The notes below the pieces were generated by a model, which had not been told where the DNA came from, did not search any database, and saw only the letters and a list, made by a program, of their open reading frames with translations. Below, one piece after another: positions 44,919-54,232 of a stretch of 64,000 nt of DNA. The translations under genes and the position numbers were made by a program. Source of the DNA: G963665085 sp963665085 (GTDB lineage: Bacteria > Bacteroidota > Bacteroidia > Bacteroidales > JAAAOM01); NCBI GenBank assembly GCA_963665085.2, contig CAXXXS010000002.1, positions 372,001-436,000 on the forward strand, written 5' to 3'. Position 1 is the first letter of the stretch. Each line of letters starts with the position of its first letter.

Positions 44919-45515
44919 TTGGCTATTTGGTATTTAAATAAAAAAGCTACGTGGAGCAAAAAAACAGACGAAGAATTACTTAAGCTCTACAAAAACGCCC
45001 AAGATGATTTGGTTATTGAATTACTATTTGAAAGATATTCTCATCTTCTTCTCGGCCTTTCATTAAATTATATCAACGAAATAGAGAATTGTCAGGATAT
45101 TGTAATGGAGGTGTTCGAAAAACTTGGCTCAAAAATCCTTCAATTCGAAATTAAAAATTTTAAGCAATGGATAACAACTGTTGTCCGTAATGAATGTTTG
45201 ATGTTTCTGAGAAAAGAAAAACGTCATGAACACACCTCTATTGATAATGAAAAATTTAATATTGAAAGAAATGTGGAATTAAGCATTTCTGAACATCATA
45301 GTGACGAAGATATTAATCCGGATAAGATAAACGGTTTCATAAAGCAATTAAAGCCTGAACACCAGGTTTGTATTACTAAATTCTATTTCGACAATAAATC
45401 TTATAAGGAGATTACAGAAGAAACTGGATATACGCTTAAAGAAGTAAAGAGTTATTTGCAAAATGCAAAACGTAAGCTAAAGATTTTGATGACAGAAAAT
45501 AATGAACAAGAATAA
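44919..45515 (+). CDS. ECF-type RNA polymerase sigma factor
   Basis: The 198-residue protein has sigma region 2 (LLFERYSHLLLGLSLNYIN, CQDIVMEVFEKL, FKQWITTVVRNECLMFLRK). Region 4 follows (LKPEHQVCITKFYFDNKSYK, ITEETGYTLKEVKSYLQNAK) and carries the -35 binding helix. The frame starts with TTG at 44919; no in-frame ATG precedes region 2. The gene overlaps by 14 bases the anti-sigma/TonB fusion that probably controls it. It should direct an envelope or nutrient response, target unknown. Confidence 0.9.
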   Translation: MAIWYLNKKATWSKKTDEELLKLYKNAQDDLVIELLFERYSHLLLGLSLNYINEIENCQDIVMEVFEKLGSKILQFEIKNFKQWITTVVRNECLMFLRKEKRHEHTSIDNEKFNIERNVELSISEHHSDEDINPDKINGFIKQLKPEHQVCITKFYFDNKSYKEITEETGYTLKEVKSYLQNAKRKLKILMTENNEQE

Positions 45516-46515
45516 AGAATATATAAATATTAATGGTTGTCTTACGCAAGAAGGTATCTTATACCTTTTGCAAAAGAAAAAAGACACTGAACTATCCATC
45601 AAACTTGAGAAACATCTAAAGGAATGTGAATTATGCAGAAATGCTTTTTCTGGTTACAAAAAAATAAATAACCCGAAAGAAATAGAAAATGCTAATCGCA
45701 ATTTAGAAAAACAATTTTCTTCGTCTCATAAACGCAAAAAAAATATAATTCTTCCATCACGTTTTATAATAAATATTACAGCAGTTGCTGCTGCAATTGT
45801 TCTTGGCATTTTTATTGCAAAAAACTTGTCCAATATAATTATTGATAAAGAGAATATTATTTACCCTCATGATCTTGCTTTACTCAGTAAAGAAGAAATA
45901 AAACGTCCTTCTCCTCCAGAGGGCCCTCCTAAACAAAATGTCATTCCAATAGATGAACCAATTAAAATGGAACAAACAACAAATGAAATAAAAGAGCCCG
46001 AATTTGAAATTAGTAAAAGACCAAATATTGCTATTAATAATTTTCCTTCAGCTTCTATTAATAATAATCTCAACAGTTCTTCCAATAAAAAACTGGTCGA
46101 TAAAAGTTATACTGAGTTCCAGATTACTCTTCCTGTAGAAGTAGATCGACGAGGATATTCCTATCACAACAACAATAACATTATTACTGCCAGCTATGAG
46201 AAGGGGGTTGCTTTAAGTGCATTACCTTCTTTTAAAGGAAAAGGTTTAGAAGGTTTTGTTGAATATGTATCTGACAAAATTAAATACCCAAAGGAAGCTC
46301 AAAACGGACAAATTTCTGGAACCGTAGAAATACAGTTCGCTATTGATGTTGATGGTGTTGTAAAAGAAATTGAGGTAAAGAAAGGTATCAATCCGATTTT
46401 AGATAGAGAAGCTTACCGATTAATTCAAAATTCTCCAAAATGGATACCGGGTTTTGTAAATGGTAAGCCAACAAAAGTTTACTTAAGATTCCCTGTGAAA
46501 TTTACGATTGACTAA
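45502..46515 (+). CDS. Anti-sigma factor fused to a TonB C-terminal domain
   Basis: The 337-residue protein starts with a cytosolic zinc-anti-sigma motif, HLKECELCRNAFSGY (H-x3-C-x2-C, residues 34-48). A membrane helix (about 90-108) and a long Pro/Glu/Asn-rich periplasmic linker follow. The C-terminal TonB domain (about 245-337) has IKYPKEAQNGQISGTVEIQF, PILDREAYRLI and PKWIPGFVNGKPT. It could sense receptor state through the TonB domain and release the sigma factor, or act as a receptor-energising protein. It overlaps the sigma gene, so they are translated together. The fusion is seen directly; its role is inferred. Confidence 0.8.
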   Translation: MNKNKEYININGCLTQEGILYLLQKKKDTELSIKLEKHLKECELCRNAFSGYKKINNPKEIENANRNLEKQFSSSHKRKKNIILPSRFIINITAVAAAIVLGIFIAKNLSNIIIDKENIIYPHDLALLSKEEIKRPSPPEGPPKQNVIPIDEPIKMEQTTNEIKEPEFEISKRPNIAINNFPSASINNNLNSSSNKKLVDKSYTEFQITLPVEVDRRGYSYHNNNNIITASYEKGVALSALPSFKGKGLEGFVEYVSDKIKYPKEAQNGQISGTVEIQFAIDVDGVVKEIEVKKGINPILDREAYRLIQNSPKWIPGFVNGKPTKVYLRFPVKFTID

Positions 46516-46524
46516 AAATATATT

Positions 46525-46554
46525 AAAGCGCCAAAAGAAATTATTTGGCGCTTT
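46525..46554. terminator. Bidirectional terminator after the anti-sigma/TonB gene
   Basis: AAAGCGCCAAA (46525-46535) pairs perfectly with TTTGGCGCTTT (46544-46554) around an 8-base loop. TTATTTTAT follows on the plus strand. It also lies just after the convergent phosphohexomutase gene. Confidence 0.8.
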
Positions 46555-46559
46555 TTATT

Positions 46560-48296
46560 TTATAGATTTAATTCTTTAATAATTGTATCTATTTTACTTT
46601 CTAGTTTTTGTTCTACTTCATCGAATTCTTTTACCGATTGCAATTTATCTTTTACACTAAAGTAAAATTTGATTTTAGGTTCTGTTCCTGAGGGACGAAC
46701 CGATATTTTTGAGCCATCAGCAGTAATGTATTGCAGAACATTTGAAACAGGAAGTCCTATCTTTGTTTTTCCACCTGTTTTCTGATTTATGGCTTGCTGT
46801 TCTTTATAATCAAGTACATCAACAACTTCAGAACCAGCAAGAGTTTTAGGTGGTGAAGTCCTAAAATTAGCCATCATCGCTTTTATTTCTTCAGCCCCGC
46901 TTTTTCCTTTCTTAACTACTGAAATTAATCGTTCTTTGTAGAAACTATATTTCGTATAGATTTCAAGTAAAATATCGAACAAAGACTTCCCCTGATCTTT
47001 TGCCCAAGCTGCTGCTTCAGCAATCATTGCACAAGAACTTACAGCATCTTTGTCACGAACAAAATCTCCAATTAAATATCCATAACTTTCTTCTCCGCCG
47101 CCAATAAACTCAAGTTCTCCTTCTTTTTGTTTAATGATATCTGCTATAAACTTAAATCCAGTTAAAACATGATAATGTTTTACTTTATAAGAATCTGCTA
47201 TTTCTGTTAAAAGCTCTGATGTAACAATTGTTTTAGCAATAAATTCTTTGCCTTTTAACTTGCCATTCTCTTGCCATTTTGTTAGCAGATAATAGATAAG
47301 TACAGAAGCTGTTTGGTTACCGTTAAGAATTACATACTCACCTTTATTATCTTTCACAACAATTCCAACACGATCAGCATCGGGATCTGTCCCCATCACA
47401 ATATCTGCATCTTCCTGTTTAGCTTTTTCAATAGCCATGGTTAATGCAGCAGTTTCCTCCGGATTTGGAGAGTGAACAGTTGGAAAGTTCCCATCTGTTA
47501 CATCTTGTTCCGGGACATTAAATACATTAACAAACCCCTTTTTCTTAAGAACCAAAGGCACTAAACGTACTCCAGTCCCATGGATTGGGGTATAAACAAT
47601 TTTTAAATCTTTTTGACGTTCTATAGCGTCGCGGGAAAGAGTCAATGCATTTATTTTATCTGTATAAATTTCATCAAACTCATCTCCTACTAACTCAATA
47701 TTTTCTTTTTTAGCATCAAATTTAACCTCTTCTATTGATTGAATTTTAGTGACCTCTTCAATAATATTTTTATCATGAGGACTTACAATTTGTCCCCCAT
47801 CATCCCAATAAACTTTATAACCATTGTATTCTTTGGGGTTATGAGAAGCTGTAATAACAACACCACTCTGACAACCGTAGTGCCTGATTGCAAAAGATAA
47901 CTCCGGAGTTGGCTTAAGTGAATCAAAAAGAATAACCTTGAATCCATTCGCTGAAAATACATCTGCTGTGGTTTCTGCGAATAACCGGCTGTTATTACGA
48001 CAATCGTGTGCTATTGCAACTTTTATTTCACCGTTAAATTTCTGTTTAAGGTAATTTGATAGTCCTTGAGTTGCCATTCCTACAGTATAAATATTCATTC
48101 GGTTTGTACCTACTCCCATTATACCACGAAGTCCACCTGTCCCAAACTCTAAACTTCTATAAAAACTTTCATTGAGTTCATCTGGATCATTCTCAAGAAG
48201 ATAGTTGATTCTTTCTTTTGTTTCTGAATCATAATTACCATCCAACCACTTTTGAGCTGCTGATAACACTTCTTCTGGCAATTGATTTTTATCCAT
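46560..48296 (-). CDS. Phosphoglucomutase/phosphomannomutase
   Basis: The 578-residue enzyme has the alpha-D-phosphohexomutase signatures: GTGGLRGIMGVGTNRMN near residue 50, catalytic phosphoserine loop VITASHNPKEYNGYK (about 145-160), metal loop GTDPDADRVGI (about 300) and sugar/phosphate loops GGGEESYGYL and RPSGTEPKIKFYF. It interconverts hexose-1- and hexose-6-phosphates, feeding the nucleotide-sugar genes encoded directly upstream on the same strand (3-base gap). Length fits the PgcA-like branch. Confidence 0.94.
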   Translation of the reverse strand: MDKNQLPEEVLSAAQKWLDGNYDSETKERINYLLENDPDELNESFYRSLEFGTGGLRGIMGVGTNRMNIYTVGMATQGLSNYLKQKFNGEIKVAIAHDCRNNSRLFAETTADVFSANGFKVILFDSLKPTPELSFAIRHYGCQSGVVITASHNPKEYNGYKVYWDDGGQIVSPHDKNIIEEVTKIQSIEEVKFDAKKENIELVGDEFDEIYTDKINALTLSRDAIERQKDLKIVYTPIHGTGVRLVPLVLKKKGFVNVFNVPEQDVTDGNFPTVHSPNPEETAALTMAIEKAKQEDADIVMGTDPDADRVGIVVKDNKGEYVILNGNQTASVLIYYLLTKWQENGKLKGKEFIAKTIVTSELLTEIADSYKVKHYHVLTGFKFIADIIKQKEGELEFIGGGEESYGYLIGDFVRDKDAVSSCAMIAEAAAWAKDQGKSLFDILLEIYTKYSFYKERLISVVKKGKSGAEEIKAMMANFRTSPPKTLAGSEVVDVLDYKEQQAINQKTGGKTKIGLPVSNVLQYITADGSKISVRPSGTEPKIKFYFSVKDKLQSVKEFDEVEQKLESKIDTIIKELNL

Positions 48297-48299
48297 GTT

Positions 48300-49160
48300 T
48301 TATTTATTTAATTTTTTCAAACATTCATGTAAACTGTCCTTCCAATGCGGAATTTCAATATTAAAGTTATGCTTTATTTTTGTCTTATTCAACACACTAT
48401 ATTGTGGCCTTTTGGCTGGCAAAGGATAATCTTTTGTTTCAATTGGAACCACTTTACAGTCTAAATTTGATTTTAAAATAATCTCATATGCAAAATCATA
48501 CCAACTACACACGCCCTCATTTGAAAAATGATAAATTCCTGGAATAAAATCTTCTGCATTAATAATTTGCAAAATTGCAGAAGCCAGATCCCGTGCATAG
48601 GTTGGTGTTCCAACCTGATCAAATATTACTCTAACTTCCTCACGCTCATTTCCAAGTCTTATCATCGTCTTCATAAAATTATTCCCAAACGAAGAATAAA
48701 GCCATGCTGTCCGAATAATAATTGCTTCAGGATTTGATTCTAAAACCTTTTGTTCTCCATCTAACTTTGTTTTGCCATAGACAGATTCTGGATTTGTTGA
48801 ATCTGTTTCTTTATATGGCACATATGATTTGCCATCAAAAACATAGTCTGTAGAAACATGAAAAAATTTAGAACTATATTTCGCAGAAAGCCGGGCTAAA
48901 TTTTTTGGAACTTCAGAATTGATTAACAAAGCTAAATCTTTATCCTCTTCAGCTTTGTCCACATTTGTATAGGCAGCACAATTCACAACATAATTGGGTC
49001 GGTTTTTTTCAAAAAAACCTTCAACTTCATTTACATTGGTTAGATCCAATGTGTCTTTGTCATGAAAAAAAAATTCTATCTGGGGATATTTTTCTGATAA
49101 TCCTTTGATTTCACTTCCTAACTGTCCATAAGCCCCAGCTATTAATACTTTACTTGGCAT
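48300..49160 (-). CDS. rfbD: dTDP-4-dehydrorhamnose reductase
   Basis: The frame opens at 49169, but MPSKVLIAGAYGQLGSEI from the ATG at 49160 is the better start, giving 286 residues. It has the Rossmann loop GAYGQLGSE, FHVSTDYVFDGKSYVPYKE (catalytic STDYVFDG), YGKTKLDGE (YxxxK) and RTAWLYSSFGNNF. It makes the last step of dTDP-L-rhamnose synthesis with NAD(P)H. The gene overlaps the end of rfbC and belongs to a tight minus-strand nucleotide-sugar operon. Confidence 0.94.
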   Translation of the reverse strand: MPSKVLIAGAYGQLGSEIKGLSEKYPQIEFFFHDKDTLDLTNVNEVEGFFEKNRPNYVVNCAAYTNVDKAEEDKDLALLINSEVPKNLARLSAKYSSKFFHVSTDYVFDGKSYVPYKETDSTNPESVYGKTKLDGEQKVLESNPEAIIIRTAWLYSSFGNNFMKTMIRLGNEREEVRVIFDQVGTPTYARDLASAILQIINAEDFIPGIYHFSNEGVCSWYDFAYEIILKSNLDCKVVPIETKDYPLPAKRPQYSVLNKTKIKHNFNIEIPHWKDSLHECLKKLNK

Positions 49161-49713
49161 GATAAACAAAATTTATTTCTGCGTTTTCTAATGTTGGTAA
49201 AATTGCATCTTTCTCTGAAACGAGAACATCTTTTTCAGGAATTTGCCAATCGATTTTCAGACTGGGATCATTGTAAATTATTCCTCTCTCAGATTCTTTA
49301 CTATAGTAATTATCACATTTATAGAGAACAACTGCTTTTTCGCTTAAAACACTAAAGCCATGAGCAAATCCCTGGGGAATAAACAATTGCTTCTTATTAT
49401 CTTCCGAAAGCTCTATACCAAAAGATTTTCCGAAGGTAGGAGAACCTTTTCTTATATCAACAGCAACATCGTATACACTACCTTGTAATACCCTCAAAAA
49501 TTTTGTTTGCGCAAATGGATTTAGCTGGTAATGTAACCCTCTTATTACTCCATAAGATGATTTTGATTGGTTATCCTGAAAGAATTTTATGATTAGTCCC
49601 TCATCTTCCAGTTTTTTATAATTGTAGCTTTCAAAAAAGTATCCTCGCGAATCTTCAAAGACTTGTGGTTCTACAACTACAAGTCCATCTATTCCTGTCT
49701 CTGTGATTTTCAT
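49150..49713 (-). CDS. rfbC: dTDP-4-dehydrorhamnose 3,5-epimerase
   Basis: I choose the ATG at 49713 (MKITETGIDGLVVVEPQVFE), giving 187 residues; the upstream extension would overlap rfbA. Cupin-fold signatures are clear: DSRGYFFESYN, QDNQSKSSYGVIRGLHYQ (catalytic His in GLHYQ), VAVDIRKGSPTFG and FIPQGFAHGFSVLSE. It epimerises C3 and C5 of the 4-keto sugar in dTDP-rhamnose synthesis. Its coding sequence starts just after rfbA ends and overlaps rfbD by 11 bases. Confidence 0.94.
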   Translation of the reverse strand: MKITETGIDGLVVVEPQVFEDSRGYFFESYNYKKLEDEGLIIKFFQDNQSKSSYGVIRGLHYQLNPFAQTKFLRVLQGSVYDVAVDIRKGSPTFGKSFGIELSEDNKKQLFIPQGFAHGFSVLSEKAVVLYKCDNYYSKESERGIIYNDPSLKIDWQIPEKDVLVSEKDAILPTLENAEINFVYHAK

Positions 49714-49714
49714 T

Positions 49715-50599
49715 CTAATTAAAATTGTAGATTTTCTCGTTGGCAATACGAATCAGATATTGACCATATTGGTTTTTCTTCAATGGTTCAGCAAGTTTCA
49801 ATAACTGTTGCTTATCAATAAAACCTCTTTTATAAGCAATCTCCTCAATACATGAAACTTTTAGTCCTTGTCTTTTCTCAATTGTCGAAACATAATTTGA
49901 TGCCTGCAATAAACTATCATGTGTTCCGGTATCTAACCATGCCACTCCACGGCCTAAAAGTTTAACACTTAAATTTCCATCCTGAAGATAAATTTTATTT
50001 AAATCTGTTATTTCCAGTTCACCTCTTACAGAAGGTTTTAATGCTTTCGCTTTTTCGACCACTGTATTGTCATAGAAATACAAGCCTGTTACAGCATAAT
50101 TCGAACGGGGATCCTGGGGCTTTTCTTCCAGACTAATAACATTTCCTGTATCATCAAACTCAACAACACCATATCGTTCCGGATCGGTAACATAATATCC
50201 AAAAACAGTTGCCCCCCCTGTTAACTGTGCTGCATCGTAAACTACCTGACCAAATCCCTGTCCATAAAAAACATTATCCCCTAGGATTAAACATGCTGTA
50301 TCATCACCAATAAAATCTTCTCCAATTAGAAATGCTTGGGCCAATCCATCAGGGGATGGCTGAACTGCATATGTTATTTTAATTCCATATTGTCCCCCAG
50401 TTCCCAGAAGATTCTCAAACATAGGGAGATCCTGGGGTGTCGAAATTATTAAAATATCTTTTATCCCTGCCAGCATAAGCACAGACAAAGGATAATAGAT
50501 CATTGGTTTATCATAAATTGGGATAATTTGCTTGGAGATTGATTTTGTCAAAGGATAAAGTCTTGTGCCTGATCCTCCAGCTAAAATTATTCCTTTCAT
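49715..50599 (-). CDS. rfbA: Glucose-1-phosphate thymidylyltransferase
   Basis: The 294-residue enzyme begins MKGIILAGGSGTRLYPLTKS, the nucleotide-binding signature of RmlA. It continues with DKPMIYYPLSVLMLAGIKDI, ILGDNVFYGQGFG and SLEEKPQDPRSNYAVTGLYF. It forms dTDP-glucose from glucose-1-phosphate and dTTP. The start overlaps the end of the UDP-xylose synthase gene by four bases. No rfbB (4,6-dehydratase) is present in the window, so that step must be encoded elsewhere. Confidence 0.96.
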   Translation of the reverse strand: MKGIILAGGSGTRLYPLTKSISKQIIPIYDKPMIYYPLSVLMLAGIKDILIISTPQDLPMFENLLGTGGQYGIKITYAVQPSPDGLAQAFLIGEDFIGDDTACLILGDNVFYGQGFGQVVYDAAQLTGGATVFGYYVTDPERYGVVEFDDTGNVISLEEKPQDPRSNYAVTGLYFYDNTVVEKAKALKPSVRGELEITDLNKIYLQDGNLSVKLLGRGVAWLDTGTHDSLLQASNYVSTIEKRQGLKVSCIEEIAYKRGFIDKQQLLKLAEPLKKNQYGQYLIRIANEKIYNFN

Positions 50600-51561
50600 A
50601 TCTGAATAGATTTTCTTGTTATATTTAATGTGCTTGCAAAATAATCGATGGTTTTCTTAAGCCCTTCTTCAAGTTGAATTTCTGGTTTCCATCCATTTAG
50701 TTTTTCTTTTGCCAATGAAATATCTGGCTGACGCTGAAGTGGATCATCAGAAGGAAGAGGTTTAAAAATAATCTTGGATTTTGCTCCCGTTATTTCAATC
50801 ACTTTTTGGGCAAGTTCAAGAATAGTGAATTCATTTGGATTCCCAATGTTTACAGGTCCGGTAAAATCATCTGGAGATTGCTCCATCATTCTAACCATTC
50901 CTTCTAACAAATCATTTACATATTGAAAACTTCTTGTCTGAGAACCATCTCCATAAACAGTTATATCCTTATCTTGAAGTGCTTGTACGATAAAATTAGA
51001 AACAACCCTACCATCATTTGGATGCATCCTTGGTCCATAAGTATTAAAAATTCGTATTATTTTAATTTTAACATTATTCTGATGGTGATAATCACTAAAT
51101 AATGTTTCTGCACACCTTTTCCCTTCATCATAACAAGAACGAATCCCAATAGGATTAACATGTCCCCAATATTCCTCTGTCTGAGGATGAATTTTAGGAT
51201 CCCCGTAGACTTCGCTTGTCGAGGCCTGCAATATTTTTGCCTTAATTCGTTTTGCTAATCCTAACATATTAATTGCGCCCATAACAGACGTTTTAATCGT
51301 TTTTATAGGATTAAATTGATAGTGAATTGGAGACGCAGGACATGCCAGATTATATATCTCATCCACTTCAATAAAAAAAGGCATGGTTACATCATGCCTA
51401 ATCAATTCAAAGTAGGGATTGTCTAATAGATGTACCACATTTCTTTTTTGTCCGGTAAAATAATTATCTAAACAAATAACCTCATTACCTTGTTTTAATA
51501 AACGCTCACAAAGATGTGAGCCAATAAATCCGGCTCCACCTGTAACTAAAATTCTTTTCAC
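50596..51561 (-). CDS. UDP-glucuronate decarboxylase (UDP-xylose synthase)
   Basis: The 321-residue extended SDR has TGGAGFIGSHLCERLL (NAD loop), LACPASPIHYQFNPIKTIKT (family-specific), STSEVYGDP, SCYDEGKRCAET (YxxxK active site with the Glu-Gly-Lys-Arg seen in UXS) and RIFNTYGPRMHPNDGRVVSNF. It converts UDP-glucuronate to UDP-xylose. Directly upstream lies UDP-glucose dehydrogenase, which supplies its substrate, so the pair forms a short pathway. It sits where rfbB often lies, but the substrate motifs favour UXS. Confidence 0.93.
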   Translation of the reverse strand: MKRILVTGGAGFIGSHLCERLLKQGNEVICLDNYFTGQKRNVVHLLDNPYFELIRHDVTMPFFIEVDEIYNLACPASPIHYQFNPIKTIKTSVMGAINMLGLAKRIKAKILQASTSEVYGDPKIHPQTEEYWGHVNPIGIRSCYDEGKRCAETLFSDYHHQNNVKIKIIRIFNTYGPRMHPNDGRVVSNFIVQALQDKDITVYGDGSQTRSFQYVNDLLEGMVRMMEQSPDDFTGPVNIGNPNEFTILELAQKVIEITGAKSKIIFKPLPSDDPLQRQPDISLAKEKLNGWKPEIQLEEGLKKTIDYFASTLNITRKSIQI

Positions 51562-51563
51562 AA

Positions 51564-52895
51564 TTAATTTATTTTTACTACTGCACGCCCTATACTATAA
51601 TAATCAAAACCGAACTCCTTCATATCTGAAGGTTCGTAAATGTTACGGCCATCAAAGATAACCTTATTCTTTAGAAGTTTTTTTAGCACTTTAAAATTAG
51701 GAATTCTGAATTCCGTCCATTCTGTAACCAAAATTAATGCATCAGCATCAATTACAGCTTCATACATTTCAGCACAATATTCAACTTTATCTCCAATCCT
51801 TCTTTTTGCTTCTTCCATAGCAACTGGATCATATGTCTTAATTTTCGCCCCTTCTTTTACTAATTCATCAATAATTACAAGAGAGGGTGCTTCGCGCATA
51901 TCATCTGTCTGAGGTTTAAAAGATAATCCCCACATCGCAAATGTTTTACCTTTTAAACTATTATTAAAATGCTGCATTACCTTTTGTACTAATACATGCT
52001 TTTGAAGATTATTAACTTCTTCTACAGCTTTTAGGATTCGAAGTGAATAATTATTCTTATCAGCTGTTTTTATTAATGCCTGCACATCTTTCGGAAAACA
52101 AGACCCGCCATATCCTGCTCCCGGATAAATAAATTTCTCCCCAATCCTGGGATCACTTCCAATTCCTTTTCGTACCATATTGACATCGGCCCCAACAATC
52201 TCGCAAAGATTAGCAATATCGTTCATAAAACTAATCTTGGTCGCTAACATAGAATTTGCAGTATATTTTGTCATTTCAGCAGAAGGAATATCCATAAATA
52301 ATAATGGATGTCCATTTAGCAAAAATGGTTTATACAAACGTCTCATTGTTTTTTCTGCTCTTTCCGATTCTACTCCAACAACAATCCTGTCTGGTTTTAA
52401 GAAATCATCTACAGCATTTCCTTCTTTTAAAAATTCAGGATTGGAAGCAACATCGAATTTAAGATCTGAGTTTCTCTTATTAAGTTCATCCTGAACCGCT
52501 TCTTTAACAAGTTTTGCAGTACCAATAGGCACAGTACTTTTTGTTACTACTACCAAGTAATCTGTCATATACATACCTATTTCCCTGGCTACAGCGATAA
52601 CATATTTAAGATCTGCACTTCCATCTTCATCCGGTGGCGTACCTACCGCTATAAAAGCAGCATCACAATCATCAAGGCTTTCCTTTAATGATGTACTAAA
52701 ACTCAATCTCTCTTTCTCAACATTGCGCTTAACCATGACCTCAAGTCCAGGTTCATAAATTGGAATTACCCCTTGTTTAAGATTTTCTATTTTTTTTGTA
52801 TCAATATCTACACAAGTAACGTTTACACCTGTTTCAGCAAAACAGGTACCTGATACAAGACCAACATAACCGGTACCAACAATTGAAATTTTCAT
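51564..52895 (-). CDS. UDP-glucose 6-dehydrogenase
   Basis: The 443-residue enzyme has GTGYVGLVSGTCFAETG (NAD loop, residues 7-23), VTKSTVPIGTAKL, SNPEFLKEGNAVDDFLKPDR, and the catalytic cysteine in GAGYGGSCFPKDVQAL (about 260). C-terminal AMWGLSFKPQTDDMREAPSL is also present. It oxidises UDP-glucose to UDP-glucuronate, which the next gene product decarboxylates. It is the first gene of the minus-strand nucleotide-sugar operon and is divergent from the YbhN-type gene. Confidence 0.96.
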   Translation of the reverse strand: MKISIVGTGYVGLVSGTCFAETGVNVTCVDIDTKKIENLKQGVIPIYEPGLEVMVKRNVEKERLSFSTSLKESLDDCDAAFIAVGTPPDEDGSADLKYVIAVAREIGMYMTDYLVVVTKSTVPIGTAKLVKEAVQDELNKRNSDLKFDVASNPEFLKEGNAVDDFLKPDRIVVGVESERAEKTMRRLYKPFLLNGHPLLFMDIPSAEMTKYTANSMLATKISFMNDIANLCEIVGADVNMVRKGIGSDPRIGEKFIYPGAGYGGSCFPKDVQALIKTADKNNYSLRILKAVEEVNNLQKHVLVQKVMQHFNNSLKGKTFAMWGLSFKPQTDDMREAPSLVIIDELVKEGAKIKTYDPVAMEEAKRRIGDKVEYCAEMYEAVIDADALILVTEWTEFRIPNFKVLKKLLKNKVIFDGRNIYEPSDMKEFGFDYYSIGRAVVKIN

Positions 52896-53065
52896 TTAAA
52901 AAATTGATTTTATTTTATTATTTGATGTAGTTTCATCTATCAAAGAAAAGGAATAAAATTATTAGAAAACACTTTTTTTTATTAGTTTGATTAAATTTAA
53001 GATAAATAGTAAAGTTTTCAAACATAATTGGCTATAAAGCTTTGACTAAATTAAGAAATTTAACA

Positions 53066-53094
53066 TTGGGATTAAAATCCTTATTATACATTTG
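53066..53094 (+). promoter_or_regulatory. Promoter of the YbhN-type gene
   Basis: TTG (53066-53068) and TACATTTG (53087-53094) are separated by 18 bases, a good TTG/TAnnTTTG promoter. The ATG at 53113 follows 18 bases later. Confidence 0.65.
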
Positions 53095-53112
53095 CAATTC
53101 AATTTTTAGAAA

Positions 53113-54093
53113 ATGAACTGGAAAAACATATTAAAATATTTACTTTTCTTCGCTGTTGGTGTTGCTATTTTTTGGTGGGTGTATAGAGATTTAGACACAG
53201 AAGAACTCATGGGAAGCCTTAAAGAACTTAATTATTTTTGGCTGGCCCTTTCTGTATTATTAGGAATTACAGCACATTTTCTACGCGCAGTACGATGGAA
53301 TTTACTTATCCACCCACTTGGATACAATCCCAAACTCCACAACTCTTTTTTAGCTGTATTAATACTTTACCTTACGAACTTAATTATACCACGTGCTGGA
53401 GAAGTAACCCGCTGTACAGTACTTGCCAAATACGAAAAAATCCCTGCAACAAAATTAATTGGGACAGTAATCGTAGAAAGAATTGCTGATGTAATTGCAC
53501 TAGTATTTTTTGCGATAATTATATTTTTCACCAACCTGGATGTTTTCCAACGTTTTTTTGATACCCATCCGGAAATGCAACAGGGTTTCTCTGAATTATT
53601 AAGCATCAGAAATATATTAATCCTAATAGCTCTTGCAACCATTGGGATTGGGACACTTATTTTTTTAAATAAAAACAGCAACAACAAATTAATTCAAAAG
53701 ATTCAAAAATTAAAAAATGAATTTTTCGAAGGATTAAAATCTGTACTTCAATTGAAAAAGAAAGGTTTATTTATCTTTCATACAATAATTATCTATCTCA
53801 TCTATTTTTTAATGTTATTCCTGGTATTTTTTGCTTTTGAGCCTACATCACATTTAACAGTCCGTGTTGGATTAGTTACTTTTCTATTAAGTGGTTTCGC
53901 AATGATGGTTCCAGTTCAAGGAGGTATTGGTGCATGGCATTTTTTAGTGATTGAATCTTTAACTATCTACGGAATAGAAAGGGTTGACGCAAAAATATTT
54001 GCTCTAATTGCACATACTTCAACAAATTTAATTTATTTAGTTATTGGTGTAATTGCACTTATCTTACTTCCTGTTTTCAATCCAAAAAAATAG
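53113..54093 (+). CDS. YbhN/UPF0104-family integral membrane protein
   Basis: The 326-residue protein has about eight membrane helices and the lysylphosphatidylglycerol-synthetase-type flippase signatures HFLRAVRWNLLIHPLG and NLIIPRAGEVTRCTVLAKYE. GTVIVERIADVIAL and VPVQGGIGAWHFLVIESL are also present. Known relatives include the MprF flippase domain and YbhN, and the family is thought to move lipids or prenyl-linked sugars. Its position next to nucleotide-sugar genes could be meaningful, but it is transcribed away from them. Transport substrate unknown. Confidence 0.85.
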   Translation: MNWKNILKYLLFFAVGVAIFWWVYRDLDTEELMGSLKELNYFWLALSVLLGITAHFLRAVRWNLLIHPLGYNPKLHNSFLAVLILYLTNLIIPRAGEVTRCTVLAKYEKIPATKLIGTVIVERIADVIALVFFAIIIFFTNLDVFQRFFDTHPEMQQGFSELLSIRNILILIALATIGIGTLIFLNKNSNNKLIQKIQKLKNEFFEGLKSVLQLKKKGLFIFHTIIIYLIYFLMLFLVFFAFEPTSHLTVRVGLVTFLLSGFAMMVPVQGGIGAWHFLVIESLTIYGIERVDAKIFALIAHTSTNLIYLVIGVIALILLPVFNPKK

Positions 54094-54162
54094 CAGGTTA
54101 GTTTTCTATACATTTTTTTAATTAAAAAACAATTAATTCACTGGTTTTTAGAATTAATATTG

Positions 54163-54170
54163 TAATTTTG
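54163..54170 (+). promoter_or_regulatory. Likely -7 box of the rpsA gene
   Basis: TAATTTTG fits TAnnTTTG and lies 62 bases before the ATG, leaving a leader that could bind S1 for autoregulation. The leader role is inference. Confidence 0.45.
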
Positions 54171-54232
54171 CACGCTCAAAATAAATAAACAATATAATGT
54201 CTAATTCATTAATTATTTTTAAACATTTTTAG

